Source: Geobacter sp. FeAm09 (lineage in GTDB: Bacteria; Desulfobacterota; Desulfuromonadia; Geobacterales; Pseudopelobacteraceae). From it: a stretch of 64,000 bases of DNA. The stretch covers positions 1,126,501-1,190,500 of the forward strand of contig NZ_CP042466.1 of assembly GCF_008330225.1 (NCBI RefSeq). Reading direction: 5' to 3'. The position numbers and the translations under genes are program-made. The notes beneath the pieces are model-generated. The model was not told the DNA's origin. It worked only from the letters and a program-made list of their open reading frames with translations, and did no database searches. Shown one piece after another: positions 37,595 through 47,605 of this stretch (the first letter of the stretch is position 1; each line of letters starts with the position of its first letter).

Positions 37595-37799
37595 TTGACA
37601 TTTGACGACATTTTTGTTACCTCCCATACCATCTGCGTATAACGTGCCGTTTCTTCGGGAGAATGATATGCACGGCCCCGAACCGGGGATCAAGCTGCCA
37701 TAGGGGGCTCCGTATTCCGGCAACGAAATGCGGAGCCATATTTGTGCGGCTTGGAGAACAGAAACCGCCAATCGGACGCGTGGCCGACAGGGAAGCTGC
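37595..37799 (+). other. Promoter and structured leader of sensor kinase gene
   Basis: TTGACA (37595-37600) with TACCTC 17 bases later gives a candidate promoter. The ~170-base leader holds CCCCG/CGGGG pairing and an 11-bp stem GGCTCCGTATT/AATGCGGAGCC (37706-37737) followed by ATATTT. It may be an attenuator, but no family is recognised. Confidence 0.4.
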
Positions 37800-40584
37800 A
37801 TGAATCGGAATAGTGTCGTAACCGGGATCGCATTGGGCCTTGCGGGGTTCGCCGTCAACTGGTTCAAGTTCGAGCTGTTTTTCGATGTCCACCTCCTGTT
37901 CGGCTCGATCGTTTCCATGTTTGCCATCATGCGCTTCGGCCTGGCAACGGGAACAATCGCCGCCCTGGTGGCGTCGGCCTGTACGTGGTATCACTGGCAT
38001 CACCCCTGGGCAATCGTCACGTGGACCGCCGAGGCGTTCTTCGCCGGCCTCGTCGCCAAACGGAGCCGCTGGAGCCTCCTGGCCGGCGATTTTTTCTACT
38101 GGATCAGCGGCGGCCTGCTGCTGGGGTACCTCTTCAATGAATACTTCATCGGCGCTTCCCTCCGGACCGTCCTGCTGATAACCCTCAAGCAGGGGATCAA
38201 CGGCATCTTCAATACGCTCGTGGCAACGGGGCTCTACATTGCCTTCGCCTGCGAGAACCGCGGCACGCGCGACCTGCCGACGATGTTTCAGACGCTCTTC
38301 ACCTCCCTGGCGATCTTCATCCTCGTGCCGGTCATGGGGTATTTCTATTTCGGCATCAACGACTCGTTCCACCGGCGTCTGCGGGACTATTGCGCCGACA
38401 CGGCGCAAATCTGCGACATCGCCGAACAGGATGTCGCGCTCTGGCTCGCCGACAGGCGTTATGCGGTACAGGCGCTGGCCGATCTCGCCGGTTCCGTGGC
38501 GCACATGGAACAACCGGAACTGCAGCGTATCGTGGAAACCATGCACGCCGCCCACCCGGATTTCAAGAGAATGGTCATCGTCAACAAATCTTCCGTTACC
38601 CGGGCATGCGCCCCGCGGTTGGACGAGTACGGCGTCTCGACCATCGGTATCGATCTGTCCACGCGCTCCTACAACGCCATCCTCCGTTCCTACAGCGCCA
38701 GCCGGAATCCGCTGTCGCACCCCCTGTTGTTCGACCTGTTCAGGGGGGAGGCCATCGGCGTCAAGGGGCCCAAGCTCCGGATCATCGCTCCCGTGTTTGT
38801 CCGGGGCGCCTACGGGGGAGCGGCCTCCGGGGTGCTGAACTTGGCGTCGCTGCAGGAAGTGCTGCAGGAGATCGCCGGTACCAGCGCCATGGCCATCACC
38901 GTGGTCGATCAGCGGGGCAATGTGGTCGTCGGCACCAAGACTTCCCTGAAGCCGCTGACCCCCTATACCCCCCGCAGGGAGGGACGGTCATCCCGGTCGG
39001 CATGGGGGTGAGCCACTGGGAGCCCGAGCAGCGGCCGGGGGTTCCCGTTAGCAACCGCTGGTATGCGTCGGTCTATTTCAAGGAAAAGACCATAGCCGCG
39101 GGAAACGGCTGGAAGGTGGTGGTCGAGGCGCCGATCAGGCCCCTGGTGGAGGAGATCAGCCAGCAAACCATGGTGCTGTTCGAGGTCATCATCGCCTTGA
39201 TCGTTACGGTCATCGGCCTGTCACGGGTGCATGCCGCCCGATACTCGTTGTCCGTTCGGCAACTTGTGGACGTGACCCGACAGCTCCCGGAACGGTGCTC
39301 GTCCGGGGAGGAGGTCGTCTGGCCGCACTCCATGTCCCGGGAGATGTCGGGGCTGATCGCCAATTTTCAGGTGATGGCCGCTGCCATTCACCGGGATATC
39401 AAGGAGATGGAACACCTGAACGAATCCCTGGAACAGCGAGTGGCCGAAAGGACACAGGAGCTGCGGGAAGCGATCCAGTTCAGCGAACAGGTAATCCAGA
39501 GCGCCCAGGAGGGGATTGCCGTCCATGACCTGGAACTGCACTACCTGGCGTGGAATCCCTTCATGGAGACACTGAGCGGCATTACGGCCGATCGGGTGCT
39601 GGGGCGGCATCCGGCCGAGATATTCCCCCACCTGATCGAGACCGGCACCATTGCGCGCCTGGAAAGCGTGGCGGCAGGGGGGCCCCCAACGTCCATGGAT
39701 ATTCAGTTCCGCGACGCAGTGAGCGGAAAAACCAAGTGGGTTTCGGAACTGAGCGCCCCCCTGTGCAACTCCAAAGGCGTGATCATCGGAGCCATCACGA
39801 CGGTGCGGGATATCAGCAATCGCAAACGGATGGAAGAGCTTGCGCGGTGCGCCCTGGACAATGCCATCGGTGCCAACAACACGATGAAACGGCTGCTCCG
39901 CGTTATCGCCCACGAATTCCGCACCCCCCTGGGCCTGCTTACCGGCTGCACCGATATTCTCGACCGCTACTGGGACCGTTTGACCCCGGAAAAGCGCAGC
40001 GAACAGAACGGCCATATCCGCAGGGCCGCCCGGCAGTTGTCCAAACTGCTGGAATCGGTGGTGGCTTTCAATCACCTGGGAACGGAGACGCCGGTGGAGA
40101 GGCCGCTGGCGGACATCGGCGGGCTCTGCCGCACCATCGCCGCGGAGGCGGAGATAAACTGGGGGGCGGGCAGACCTTTACCGTTTCCATAGCGGCGGAC
40201 TGCGGCTGCGCCCGCCTGGACGAGATCCGTTTCCGGCAGATTCTCGAGAACCTGCTGAACAATGCCTTCCGCTATACGCCGTCCGAGGGGACCGTGTCGT
40301 TGCATGTGTGGCGGGAGGACGGTCGGGTGCTGGTGAAGGTGAGCGACACCGGCATCGGCATCCGGGAAGAGGACCAGGAGCTGATCTTTGAAGCCTTCTA
40401 CCGCAGCAGCAACGTGGAGGACCGCCGCGGCCTGGGCCTGGGCCTCTCCATCGTCCAGGAAGCATTGTCGCTGACAGGCGGAACAATCACCGTGGCCAGC
40501 AGGGTGGGCGAAGGCACCGTCATGCGGGTCGAACTGCCCGGCGCCGACCCCGAGCCGGCAGGGGAAGCCGCCCTCGCGACGTGA
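37800..40584 (+). pseudogene. Polytopic sensor histidine kinase, two one-base frameshifts
   Basis: ATG 37800 starts an N-terminal block of about six membrane helices. It is followed by a periplasmic Cache-like domain (~190-400), another helix, a PAS domain, HisKA (RVIAHEFRTPLGLL) and HATPase (ENLLNNAFRY, DTGIGI, GLGLGLSIV). The frame breaks at C6 38968-38973 and at G6 40161-40166; one extra base at each restores 928 aa. Domain order across the breaks is exactly as expected, so the gene is probably intact in the organism. Its likely partner is the NarL-type regulator at 40649. Confidence 0.82.
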
Positions 40585-40648
40585 ACGGGAGGCGGGGAAG
40601 CGCCTTGGGCGGCGTGCCCGGGGAAACCGAGAAAACAGGAGTGCAGCC

Positions 40649-41293
40649 ATGGACTCGATCCTGATAATCGAAGATGATCCTTCGTACCGCAACATGATGG
40701 AATTGATCCTCCAGATGGAGGGTTTTGACGTCCGAACCGCCGTCGATGGCCAATCGGGCCTTGACCTGCTCCACGAAAAGCGCCCGGATCTGGTCCTCTG
40801 CGACATTCTGATGCCGGACCTTGATGGCCACCAGGTACTGGAAGCCCTGAAAAGCGAACACGCCTATGCCGAGATCCCTTTCATCTTCGTTACCGCCATG
40901 GGGGCGCGCGGGGAAATCCGGTTCGGCATGGCCAAGGGGGCCGACGACTATCTGCCCAAGCCGTTTTCCGCGAGCGAGTTGCTCGAAGCGGTCACCTCAA
41001 GGCTTCGCCGGCATAAAATGATCCTCCAGCAGGGCGGCATCGCCCCTTTCGAGAAGGAATTGTCCACCCTGCGCCACAAGGTCACCAAACGTGAACGGGA
41101 GATCCTGGTAATGGTGGGGCGCGGCGATACCTCCCGGGACATCGCCGAGCAGTTGGGCATCAGCCTGAAAACCGTCGAGGCCCACAGGGCGAATCTCATG
41201 TTCAAGCTCGATGCCGCTAATGCCGCCAGCCTGGCGCGCTGGGCGCTCATAGTGACGCAGTTCGCGGGAGAATTTTCCGGCCAGATGCGCTGA
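40649..41293 (+). CDS. NarL/LuxR-family response regulator
   Basis: ATG 40649 follows ACAGGAG. The 214-aa protein has a receiver domain (IIEDD, acceptor D52, KPFSASELLE) and a C-terminal LuxR helix-turn-helix (TKREREILVMVGRG...IAEQLGISLKTVEAHRANLM). It lies 64 bases after the sensor kinase and 0.93 kb upstream of the porin-cytochrome-AOR cluster, which it may control (inference). Confidence 0.92.
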   Translation: MDSILIIEDDPSYRNMMELILQMEGFDVRTAVDGQSGLDLLHEKRPDLVLCDILMPDLDGHQVLEALKSEHAYAEIPFIFVTAMGARGEIRFGMAKGADDYLPKPFSASELLEAVTSRLRRHKMILQQGGIAPFEKELSTLRHKVTKREREILVMVGRGDTSRDIAEQLGISLKTVEAHRANLMFKLDAANAASLARWALIVTQFAGEFSGQMR

Positions 41294-41719
41294 TGGTTTT
41301 GTAACATCTTCAGTAAAATACGGTATATTGCCGCCCTTCCTCTCGCCGGCCCCCCTGAAAAAGGAGCAGGCCGCTTTCCTTCCTCACTGTTACATTTTTT
41401 TCCGACTATGAAAAAAAATGGCATTTCTAGGGGTTTCCCCCAATAGACACGTAACAAAATTACCTATAAGTTTATACACAACATAAACGCACACAGCATG
41501 AATATAATGAATACATAATTTAAATTTTTGCTACCAGCTCTCCGAGCCGATACACCTACAAGCTAAAACTCATGGTGTAAGGCCAATGGGTAATGCCGGA
41601 AACGGCAGTACCTTCCTATAGAAAAGGAGTGGCTTCTTCAATAACAGTTGAGGAGCACTCCGATGTTGATACGTATACAGATAAATGTAGTACTGTGCTG
41701 TTTCATATGGCACATTATA

Positions 41720-41735
41720 TGGCTTTTCAATTGCC
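41720..41735 (+). promoter_or_regulatory. Possible sigma54 promoter upstream of porin cluster
   Basis: TGGCTTTTCAATTGCC keeps the invariant GG and GC with correct spacing and the TGGC/TTGC cores. It is 490 bases upstream of the porin start, which is long, so support is modest. Confidence 0.3.
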
Positions 41736-41802
41736 ATTCGTACTATGGAGATTTACATAATAACTGTCGTGTCAAAAAAACGCCTTTTGCACAACTGATC
41801 AA

Positions 41803-42099
41803 CTATACGCCTATAGTTGCCGTACAATCTGCAAATATAAAGCGGATAGCCGTATGTACCGCTTCGAGTCCATCCTCAGTCTCAGCTTTCATCGCGATAC
41901 CAACCGTTATTTCGGAGCCGGACCGGCTTGTTGCACGATATATCCACCCGCAGCCCTGCGGAGTAACGGCATGCCATCCCAACAGATTATTACCCAGCCG
42001 CGCGTCTCCTGCGTAGTGCCGCAGATGAAAACGGATGGGGTTGTCCGACGAGCTGCCGCCTGCAATCCCGGCGCGCAGGTACTCACGGCGGTACGACAC
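41803..42099 (-). CDS. Unrecognised 98-aa open frame
   Basis: It reads ...YLRAGIAGGSSSDNPIRFHLRHYAG... with no recognised domain, signal or clear ribosome site. It could be a remnant or chance. It is kept only because the region is otherwise empty. Confidence 0.2.
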   Translation of the reverse strand: MSYRREYLRAGIAGGSSSDNPIRFHLRHYAGDARLGNNLLGWHAVTPQGCGWIYRATSRSGSEITVGIAMKAETEDGLEAVHTAIRFIFADCTATIGV

Positions 42100-42170
42100 C
42101 GATAAATCGGCCTGGGGCTTTTGTGCGCGCGTTGCCAGGGCCGGCCACGGGAAAAGACGGATGTCGTACC
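42090..42170. repeat. 9-bp inverted repeat flanking 63 bases
   Basis: GGTACGACA (42090-42098) and TGTCGTACC (42162-42170) are exact complements. They lie 60-140 bases upstream of the porin start and may be a regulator half-site pair or the base of a leader hairpin. Confidence 0.4.
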
Positions 42171-42227
42171 AAAACCAGCCGGTCAGTGCTGTCTCTGGAA
42201 AAATTCAAAGATAAAGGAGGCGCGGTA

Positions 42228-43429
42228 ATGAGGCTTATAAGTCTTGCAGCAATCCTGCCGACTCTTATCTGCGTGCCGGTACTCTCGCATGCAGTGGAGA
42301 TGAATATAACAAGTTCGACCCAGTACCTGTGGTATCGGGATTTTGTGGCAGACAAAACCCAAAACGACGTTGCGGAATACATGCGGCTCAACGGAACCAA
42401 GCTGGACAAGGATGGGAAGATCAGCTTTTCCGGCTACGGCAGGGTCACGAAACAGGTAACCAGCAGTGAGGACCTGCAGGGGAGGTTGTATTACCTGTAT
42501 CTGGACTACCGCGATGCCGTCAAGGACCATCTGGACCTGCGGGCCGGCAGGAGTTTCGTCAACTCCGCTGCGGTATCGGGAACCATGGATGGGCTCTCCG
42601 TCAACCTGAAAAACCTGGGCCCCTTCGGGGTCACCGCCTTTGGCGGCCGGGAAGCGATCTTTCAGGACAAGCAGGAGGTCGGCGGCGGCAATGCCATCAT
42701 GGGGGGAGCATCTACCTCGATACGGCAAAGAGCACCCACATCGAGGTCGGCTACGGCAACAAGTACCGGCACTCCCAGTTGGCCAGGGAGAGCGTCGGCC
42801 TCAAATTCTCGACGACGCCCGTGGACATGCTCAACATCTATGGGCAGGGGAAGTACGACACCATCGCCGAGCAGATCAACGAACTGCTGCTGGGCGTAAA
42901 GGTGGTGCCGCTTAGAAAGCTGAGCCTGAGGGTCGAGTATGACGAAAGCCGTCCCACCTTCGACCGGGACTCCATATACACCATCTTTGCCGTTGACCGG
43001 TACCGGGAGATCAGCGCCGCCGCCGAATACCAGTTTACGTATGACTACCGGCTCAACGCCTCCTACGCCAAGGAACGCTACGGAGAAGGCGCCGAGGCCG
43101 ATGTTTACGACATCGGCCTCACAACTCGCCCCCTGAAGAATCTCAACCTCAGTGTCAGTTACGAAAAGAGGAACGGCTATACCGGCCAGCTCAGCGGCCT
43201 GAGGATCAATGGCGGGTACGATATGGACAAGGCGGCGATTCAGGGCGGGATCGATTACGACGATTTTTCCCGGGCCGACTCCCGCAGCAGCACGGCGAAA
43301 AAATACTGGGCCGGCGTGACGTACCGCTACAACAAGATGGTCGGCATAACCACGAGGGCCGAATACGATGTCAATTATACGAGCGGCGACAGCTATCAGG
43401 GATTTGTCGCCTTTAACGTCAACTATTAG
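42228..43429 (+). pseudogene. Outer-membrane porin-like protein, one-base frameshift
   Basis: ATG 42228 follows AAAGGAGG. After a signal peptide (LSHAVE) the protein shows amphipathic barrel strands (KISFSGYGRVTKQV, GRLYYLYLDYRDAV, HLDLRAGRSFVNS). The frame breaks at G6 42701-42706 and continues with IYLDTAKSTHIEVGYGNKYR to the aromatic end FVAFNVNY. One extra G gives 400 aa, about 16 strands. It is directly followed by a heptaheme lipoprotein cytochrome, so the pair resembles a porin-cytochrome conduit. The break is probably an assembly error. Confidence 0.82.
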
Positions 43430-43446
43430 CTTCGTGGAGGAAGACC

Positions 43447-44085
43447 ATGCGACACACCGGATTTGTTAGGACAACGCTGCTCAGTACCACCTTTCTCCTC
43501 CTGGTCGCCTGCTTCGCATCCGCCAGGACCGACCACAAGGAGTACAAAAACAGCAAATTGAACGAATGCCAGGACTGCCATAGCGGTGCGGGCGACGTGA
43601 CCAACCATGGCGGGTACCGGGAGCACCGGATGCTGGCGGAACGGGCCGACACCAACTGCATCGACTGCCACCAGCAGTCGTTCTGTCTCGACTGTCACAG
43701 CGGCGGCAACATCGAGGCCTACAAGCAGAAAAGCCTGTCGCGCACGGGCGAGGCCATGCCCTCCACCCACGGCCCCGACTTTGTCGCCACCCATGCCCTG
43801 CAGGCCAAATCCCCCCAGACGTGCTACCGCTGCCACGATTCGAGCTTCTGTTCGGACTGCCATGGCAAGGTGAAGAACAAGGGGAGCATGAGCGTCAAGT
43901 CGCACTGGGCAGCGGGCAACACCCAGAAATATTTCCTGAACAGGAATTCGTCGGCGGCGGAGATCGCCGTACACGCCGCGGAAGCGCGGCGGGAGTTGCA
44001 ATCCTGCCAGGGGTGTCATCCCGATGCGGTCGTCTGTTCGCAATGCCACAACCTGAAGGCCCCGGGCGGCAAGGTGTTCAAATAG
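43447..44085 (+). CDS. Heptaheme c-type cytochrome, probable lipoprotein
   Basis: ATG 43447 follows TGGAGG. The 212-aa product has a signal ending LLVAC (lipobox-like) and seven CxxCH motifs (CQDCH, CIDCH, CLDCH, CYRCH, CSDCH, CQGCH, CSQCH). Further His residues can serve as distal ligands. It is 17 bases after the porin gene and upstream of the Fe-S/AOR pair. The likely role is electron transfer between the periplasmic enzyme and the outer-membrane barrel. Confidence 0.9.
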   Translation: MRHTGFVRTTLLSTTFLLLVACFASARTDHKEYKNSKLNECQDCHSGAGDVTNHGGYREHRMLAERADTNCIDCHQQSFCLDCHSGGNIEAYKQKSLSRTGEAMPSTHGPDFVATHALQAKSPQTCYRCHDSSFCSDCHGKVKNKGSMSVKSHWAAGNTQKYFLNRNSSAAEIAVHAAEARRELQSCQGCHPDAVVCSQCHNLKAPGGKVFK

Positions 44086-44243
44086 GCGCCGCCGCAGGCA
44101 ACGGTGCGGACAACGTCCAACCGTTTATGTATCGGGCCATGAGGGGCGGAAGCGGACGTTCCGCGTCCGATGCCTGGCCACCTGATCTCACGATGGAATG
44201 AACAGATATTAAGTACAACCAGGAAGTCGAAAGGAGACGGCAC

Positions 44244-45038
44244 ATGATCGAGATATTCAAAACAGTTGCTGGAGAAATGTCGCAGAACGCCTCAACGGAA
44301 GAGGTAACCGAACTTATCCGCAAACACATTTCCCGGCGGCAATTTCTCATAGGTACGAGCGCAGTCGGCATGGGCGTCGCCTCGCTCTGCATCTTCGGCT
44401 GCGGCAGCCACGGTTCGCCCTCGGCGCCGCGCCAGGTCTACGTGGCCAACGCCCTGGGGATGGTCGTTGCCGACCCGACCCTCTGCGTGACCTGCCGCCG
44501 CTGCGAAGCGGCGTGCGTCGGGTACAACAACGGCGATGCCACATCGACCCTGCAGCAGCCTACCATCGCCAACGTCAAGGTCAGCCGGAATATGTACTGG
44601 GGTGTGGATGGTGTGACGTCGAATGCCTACGAGGGGGAGGGCAACTACGGCAACTACCGCACCGTCCAGGACGTATGCCACCAATGCCCGCACCCGGTGC
44701 CATGCCAGTTGGCGTGTCCCCAGGGGGCTATCGAGGTCATCGACCCGGTCAACGCCAGGGTCGTGAACGTGGATAAATGCGTGGGGTGCGGCATCTGCGT
44801 CGCGGCCTGTCCCTGGGCGATGCCGGCCCTGAGCGGCGCGGTGAACGCCCTGAATTCCAAGTCGCACAAATGCACCCTGTGCAACGGCAACCCGGAATGC
44901 GTCCAGACGTGCCCCACCGGCGCCCTGACCTACACGGCGTGGGCCGATATGACCAAGACCGTACCGACGCGCCAGACCGTGCCCGCATCCATCCAACTGG
45001 CCGCGGATGTCGCCGGCACCTGCGTGCAGTGCCACTGA
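44244..45038 (+). CDS. Tat-exported four-cluster Fe-S protein (NrfC/YdhY/HybA-like)
   Basis: ATG 44244 follows GAAAGGAGA. The 264-aa protein has a twin-arginine signal (SRRQFLIGTSAVGMG) ending at FGC, perhaps a lipobox. Four Cys groups for [4Fe-4S] clusters follow: CVTCRRCEAAC, CHQCPHPVPCQLAC, CVGCGICVAAC and CTLCNGNPECVQTC. The C-terminus ends in CVQCH, a CxxCH motif at the last five residues, unusual for this family. Such proteins move electrons from a molybdo- or tungsto-enzyme. The gene is 45 bases upstream of the AOR gene. Confidence 0.92.
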   Translation: MIEIFKTVAGEMSQNASTEEVTELIRKHISRRQFLIGTSAVGMGVASLCIFGCGSHGSPSAPRQVYVANALGMVVADPTLCVTCRRCEAACVGYNNGDATSTLQQPTIANVKVSRNMYWGVDGVTSNAYEGEGNYGNYRTVQDVCHQCPHPVPCQLACPQGAIEVIDPVNARVVNVDKCVGCGICVAACPWAMPALSGAVNALNSKSHKCTLCNGNPECVQTCPTGALTYTAWADMTKTVPTRQTVPASIQLAADVAGTCVQCH

Positions 45039-45083
45039 TGCCCATAACACGAAGACACAACTATCATCATAAGGAGGTAGGAA

Positions 45084-47441
45084 ATGGCTGAATATGGTGG
45101 ATGGACTGGCAAGACCTTACGGGTGAATCTGACCACGGGCAGCATCTCCACGGAAGACACCCTGGCAAAATACAAGGACGTCATCGGCGGCGTGGGCCTG
45201 GGGAACAAGGTGCTGTGGAACGAGGTGCCCGCGGGCACGACAGCTTTCTCCCCCGAAAACCGGCTCGTCTTCGCCCAGGGGCCGCTGAGCGGCAGCGGCG
45301 GGCCGCTGACCGGACGCTGCAGCATCATCTCCCTCTTGCCCTACGCCATGAACGACCTGCCGGGTGCCGGGCACATGGGAGGACACTTCGGGCCGGAGAT
45401 CAAGTATGCCGGCTATGATGCCATCATCATCCACGGCAAGGCGACCACGCCGGTATGGCTCCGGATCGAGAACGACAAGGTATCCCTCGAGGACGCAACC
45501 GCCATGTGGGGCAACGGCATCTACTACGCCTACGAGCAGGTCGCCCTCAAGATGGGCTCCGACGCGCATGTGGCGGCAATCGGCCAGATTGGGGAGAATC
45601 AGTTCCGCCTCTCCAACATCCTGTGCGACAAGTCCCACTCCGCCGGCGGAGGGCTGGGGGCCGTCATGGGCTCCAAGAACCTCAAGGCCATCGGCATCAA
45701 GGGCACCGGATCGGTGAAGATCGCCACCGACAAGAAATCGTGGAAGGCTCTCAACAACTACATCCTGAGCCTGCTCGGCTCCAACAACAACCACGTGGTA
45801 CCGAGCACGCAACAGCCATGGGCGGAATACTACGACTCCGGCTCCCGCTGGACGTCCGCCCCGGGCATCTTCTGGGGCGCAGCCCAGCCGCCGGTGGAGA
45901 CCGGCTACTGCACGGACTTCGAGTCCACCACGTCCGACTGCCCCAGCCCCAAAAACAAATTGGGCCGGCGCTGCCACAAGGGATACAAGGACTACGGGAC
46001 CGTGGGGGCGAACCACACGGTCAAGATGAACGGCTGCCATCACTGCCCGATCCGCTGCCACATCTCCACGGACTTCCCCGAGCTGGAGCAGTACGGGGCG
46101 TTCCGCTACAACGAGAACACCTGCACCGGGTACCGGGCCATGTCCGACCTGATGACGAGGACGCTCTCCAGCGATGCGAACAATGCCCTGCGCTGCGACA
46201 ACATGAGCACCTACGTTTCCCACGATATCGGGTTCTGGACCGACTACGGCGCCTACACCAGCACCTACACCTGGGCCAAGACCCACGTGATGACCGCGGC
46301 CGAGTGCACCTACCTGGGGCTCCCCGCATCATATGTGGGGAAAACTCCCTTCCAGAACCGTCTCCCGGCCGCGGAGCTGACCATCCTGAGCGGCAACTCC
46401 ACCGGTGCCAAGCCCTACACCGCGGGTACCCCCTGGGCCAAGAGCGATGCCGGCGACCCGACGGCGATCCAGGACCTGGCGGCCCTCTTCATCGCCAAGA
46501 ACAACAAGGTCCCCACCTTCACCAACGTGGTGTGCAACGGCACGTATCGCTGGGGGGAGCAGTGGCCCGAGATCGACTTCATCTCGGAACACGGCAAGTC
46601 CCTGACCCACTTCAAGTTCGGCATGGAGAAGCATCACGGCGTGGAGAGCATGGGGCAGGTAGGGTGCCTGATCAACCTGTTTTACAACCGTGACCCCATG
46701 AACCACTCCCACCAGAACCAGACCGTGGGACCGCCGGCCGCCCTGCGGGAGACGATCATGAAGGAGCTCTTTTCCTCGTCCACGTCGGTGAGCATCTTCA
46801 ACGACCCGGCCGGAAGCGACGTGGGTATCGTGAACTCGGCGAATACCTCCGGCTATTCTGCCGCGACCAAGGGGAAGGCCGCCTTCGCGGCGGCGTGCCT
46901 GGTGGACGTGGAGCTCAAGAACTCCCTGATCGAGTGCGACTGGACCTTCCCCCTCTGGATGTCGCCGCTCAAGAGCAGGAGCTACCGCGGCGACGCCACG
47001 GTTTCCGCCCAGTCGTACACCGCCGTGACCGGCGAGGCCATGACGTGGCCGCAACTGCAGAAGATCGGCCTGAGGATCTTCACCCTCTTCAGGTGTCTCA
47101 CGGCCCGCTACATGGACTACTACGTCAAGCAGGCCGACGCCACCAAGGCGGTCAACATGCGTACCGATCACGACGTCATGGCCCCTTGGCACTTCGAAAC
47201 CGCCAACTCGCCCGTGAACGTGGCAACGGGTAACACCGACTGCTACCCGGCGTCGAACGTGGCGTTCACCGGAACCACGCAGCTGATGACCGAGGCTGAC
47301 ATGAACGTGGCCCGGGATTACATCTACGACATGTTCGGCTGGGACAAGACCACCGGCATGCCGACCTCGGCGACCCTGACGAGCCTTGGCCTCGACTACA
47401 TCAAGGACGACGCGGCCGTGGCAAAGCTGATCGTGGCGTAG
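45084..47441 (+). CDS. Aldehyde:ferredoxin oxidoreductase family (W/Mo-bis-pterin) enzyme
   Basis: ATG 45084 follows AAGGAGG. The 785-aa protein has AOR hallmarks: IGGVGLGNKVLW, GPLSGSGGPLTGRCS, MGGHFGPEIKYAGYDAIII, GENQFRLSNILCDKSHSAGGGLGAVMGSKNLKAI, and the cluster ligands C318-C321-C325 (CHHCPIRC) with C528 as probable fourth. It has no signal peptide. Export by hitchhiking on the Tat Fe-S partner is possible. It is longer than typical AORs (about 600-700 aa), with extra Ser/Thr/Gly-rich inserts. The substrate is unknown; an aldehyde or another two-electron organic or inorganic substrate is possible. Confidence 0.92.
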   Translation: MAEYGGWTGKTLRVNLTTGSISTEDTLAKYKDVIGGVGLGNKVLWNEVPAGTTAFSPENRLVFAQGPLSGSGGPLTGRCSIISLLPYAMNDLPGAGHMGGHFGPEIKYAGYDAIIIHGKATTPVWLRIENDKVSLEDATAMWGNGIYYAYEQVALKMGSDAHVAAIGQIGENQFRLSNILCDKSHSAGGGLGAVMGSKNLKAIGIKGTGSVKIATDKKSWKALNNYILSLLGSNNNHVVPSTQQPWAEYYDSGSRWTSAPGIFWGAAQPPVETGYCTDFESTTSDCPSPKNKLGRRCHKGYKDYGTVGANHTVKMNGCHHCPIRCHISTDFPELEQYGAFRYNENTCTGYRAMSDLMTRTLSSDANNALRCDNMSTYVSHDIGFWTDYGAYTSTYTWAKTHVMTAAECTYLGLPASYVGKTPFQNRLPAAELTILSGNSTGAKPYTAGTPWAKSDAGDPTAIQDLAALFIAKNNKVPTFTNVVCNGTYRWGEQWPEIDFISEHGKSLTHFKFGMEKHHGVESMGQVGCLINLFYNRDPMNHSHQNQTVGPPAALRETIMKELFSSSTSVSIFNDPAGSDVGIVNSANTSGYSAATKGKAAFAAACLVDVELKNSLIECDWTFPLWMSPLKSRSYRGDATVSAQSYTAVTGEAMTWPQLQKIGLRIFTLFRCLTARYMDYYVKQADATKAVNMRTDHDVMAPWHFETANSPVNVATGNTDCYPASNVAFTGTTQLMTEADMNVARDYIYDMFGWDKTTGMPTSATLTSLGLDYIKDDAAVAKLIVA

Positions 47442-47448
47442 CAAAAAC

Positions 47449-47479
47449 GGGGAAGCCCCGGCGGGCTTGGGGCTTCCCC
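47449..47479 (+). terminator. Hairpin after AOR gene
   Basis: GGGGAAGCCCC and GGGGCTTCCCC are exact complements with a 9-base loop, 7 bases past the stop. There is no T-run, so partial termination or mRNA end protection is likely. Confidence 0.6.
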
Positions 47480-47605
47480 GCTGCAACGCGGCACTGCCGC
47501 GCGTTGCCATGTTTCCTGTTCATCCGCAGCGCTTTTCCCCGTCCGGTGCCGTGCCGGGCGCGGGGGCGGCGCATACCGCACATCAACCGTTTGGAGGATA
47601 GAACC

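Larger units (their letters stand above)
41294..42227 (+). other. 934-bp intergenic region upstream of porin gene, partly AT-rich
   Basis: Bases ~41400-41870 are clearly AT-richer than the surroundings. A GGTAATGCCG-GAAA-CGGCAGTACC hairpin (41589-41612) followed by a second short stem suggests a structured transcript. I see no gene I can support; weak open frames are noted separately. This is a plausible long regulatory region for the downstream cluster. Confidence 0.45.

Noticed and set aside
41648-42016. 122-aa open frame on the plus strand
   Set aside because: No domain, signal or clear ribosome site; lies in the AT-rich regulatory gap.
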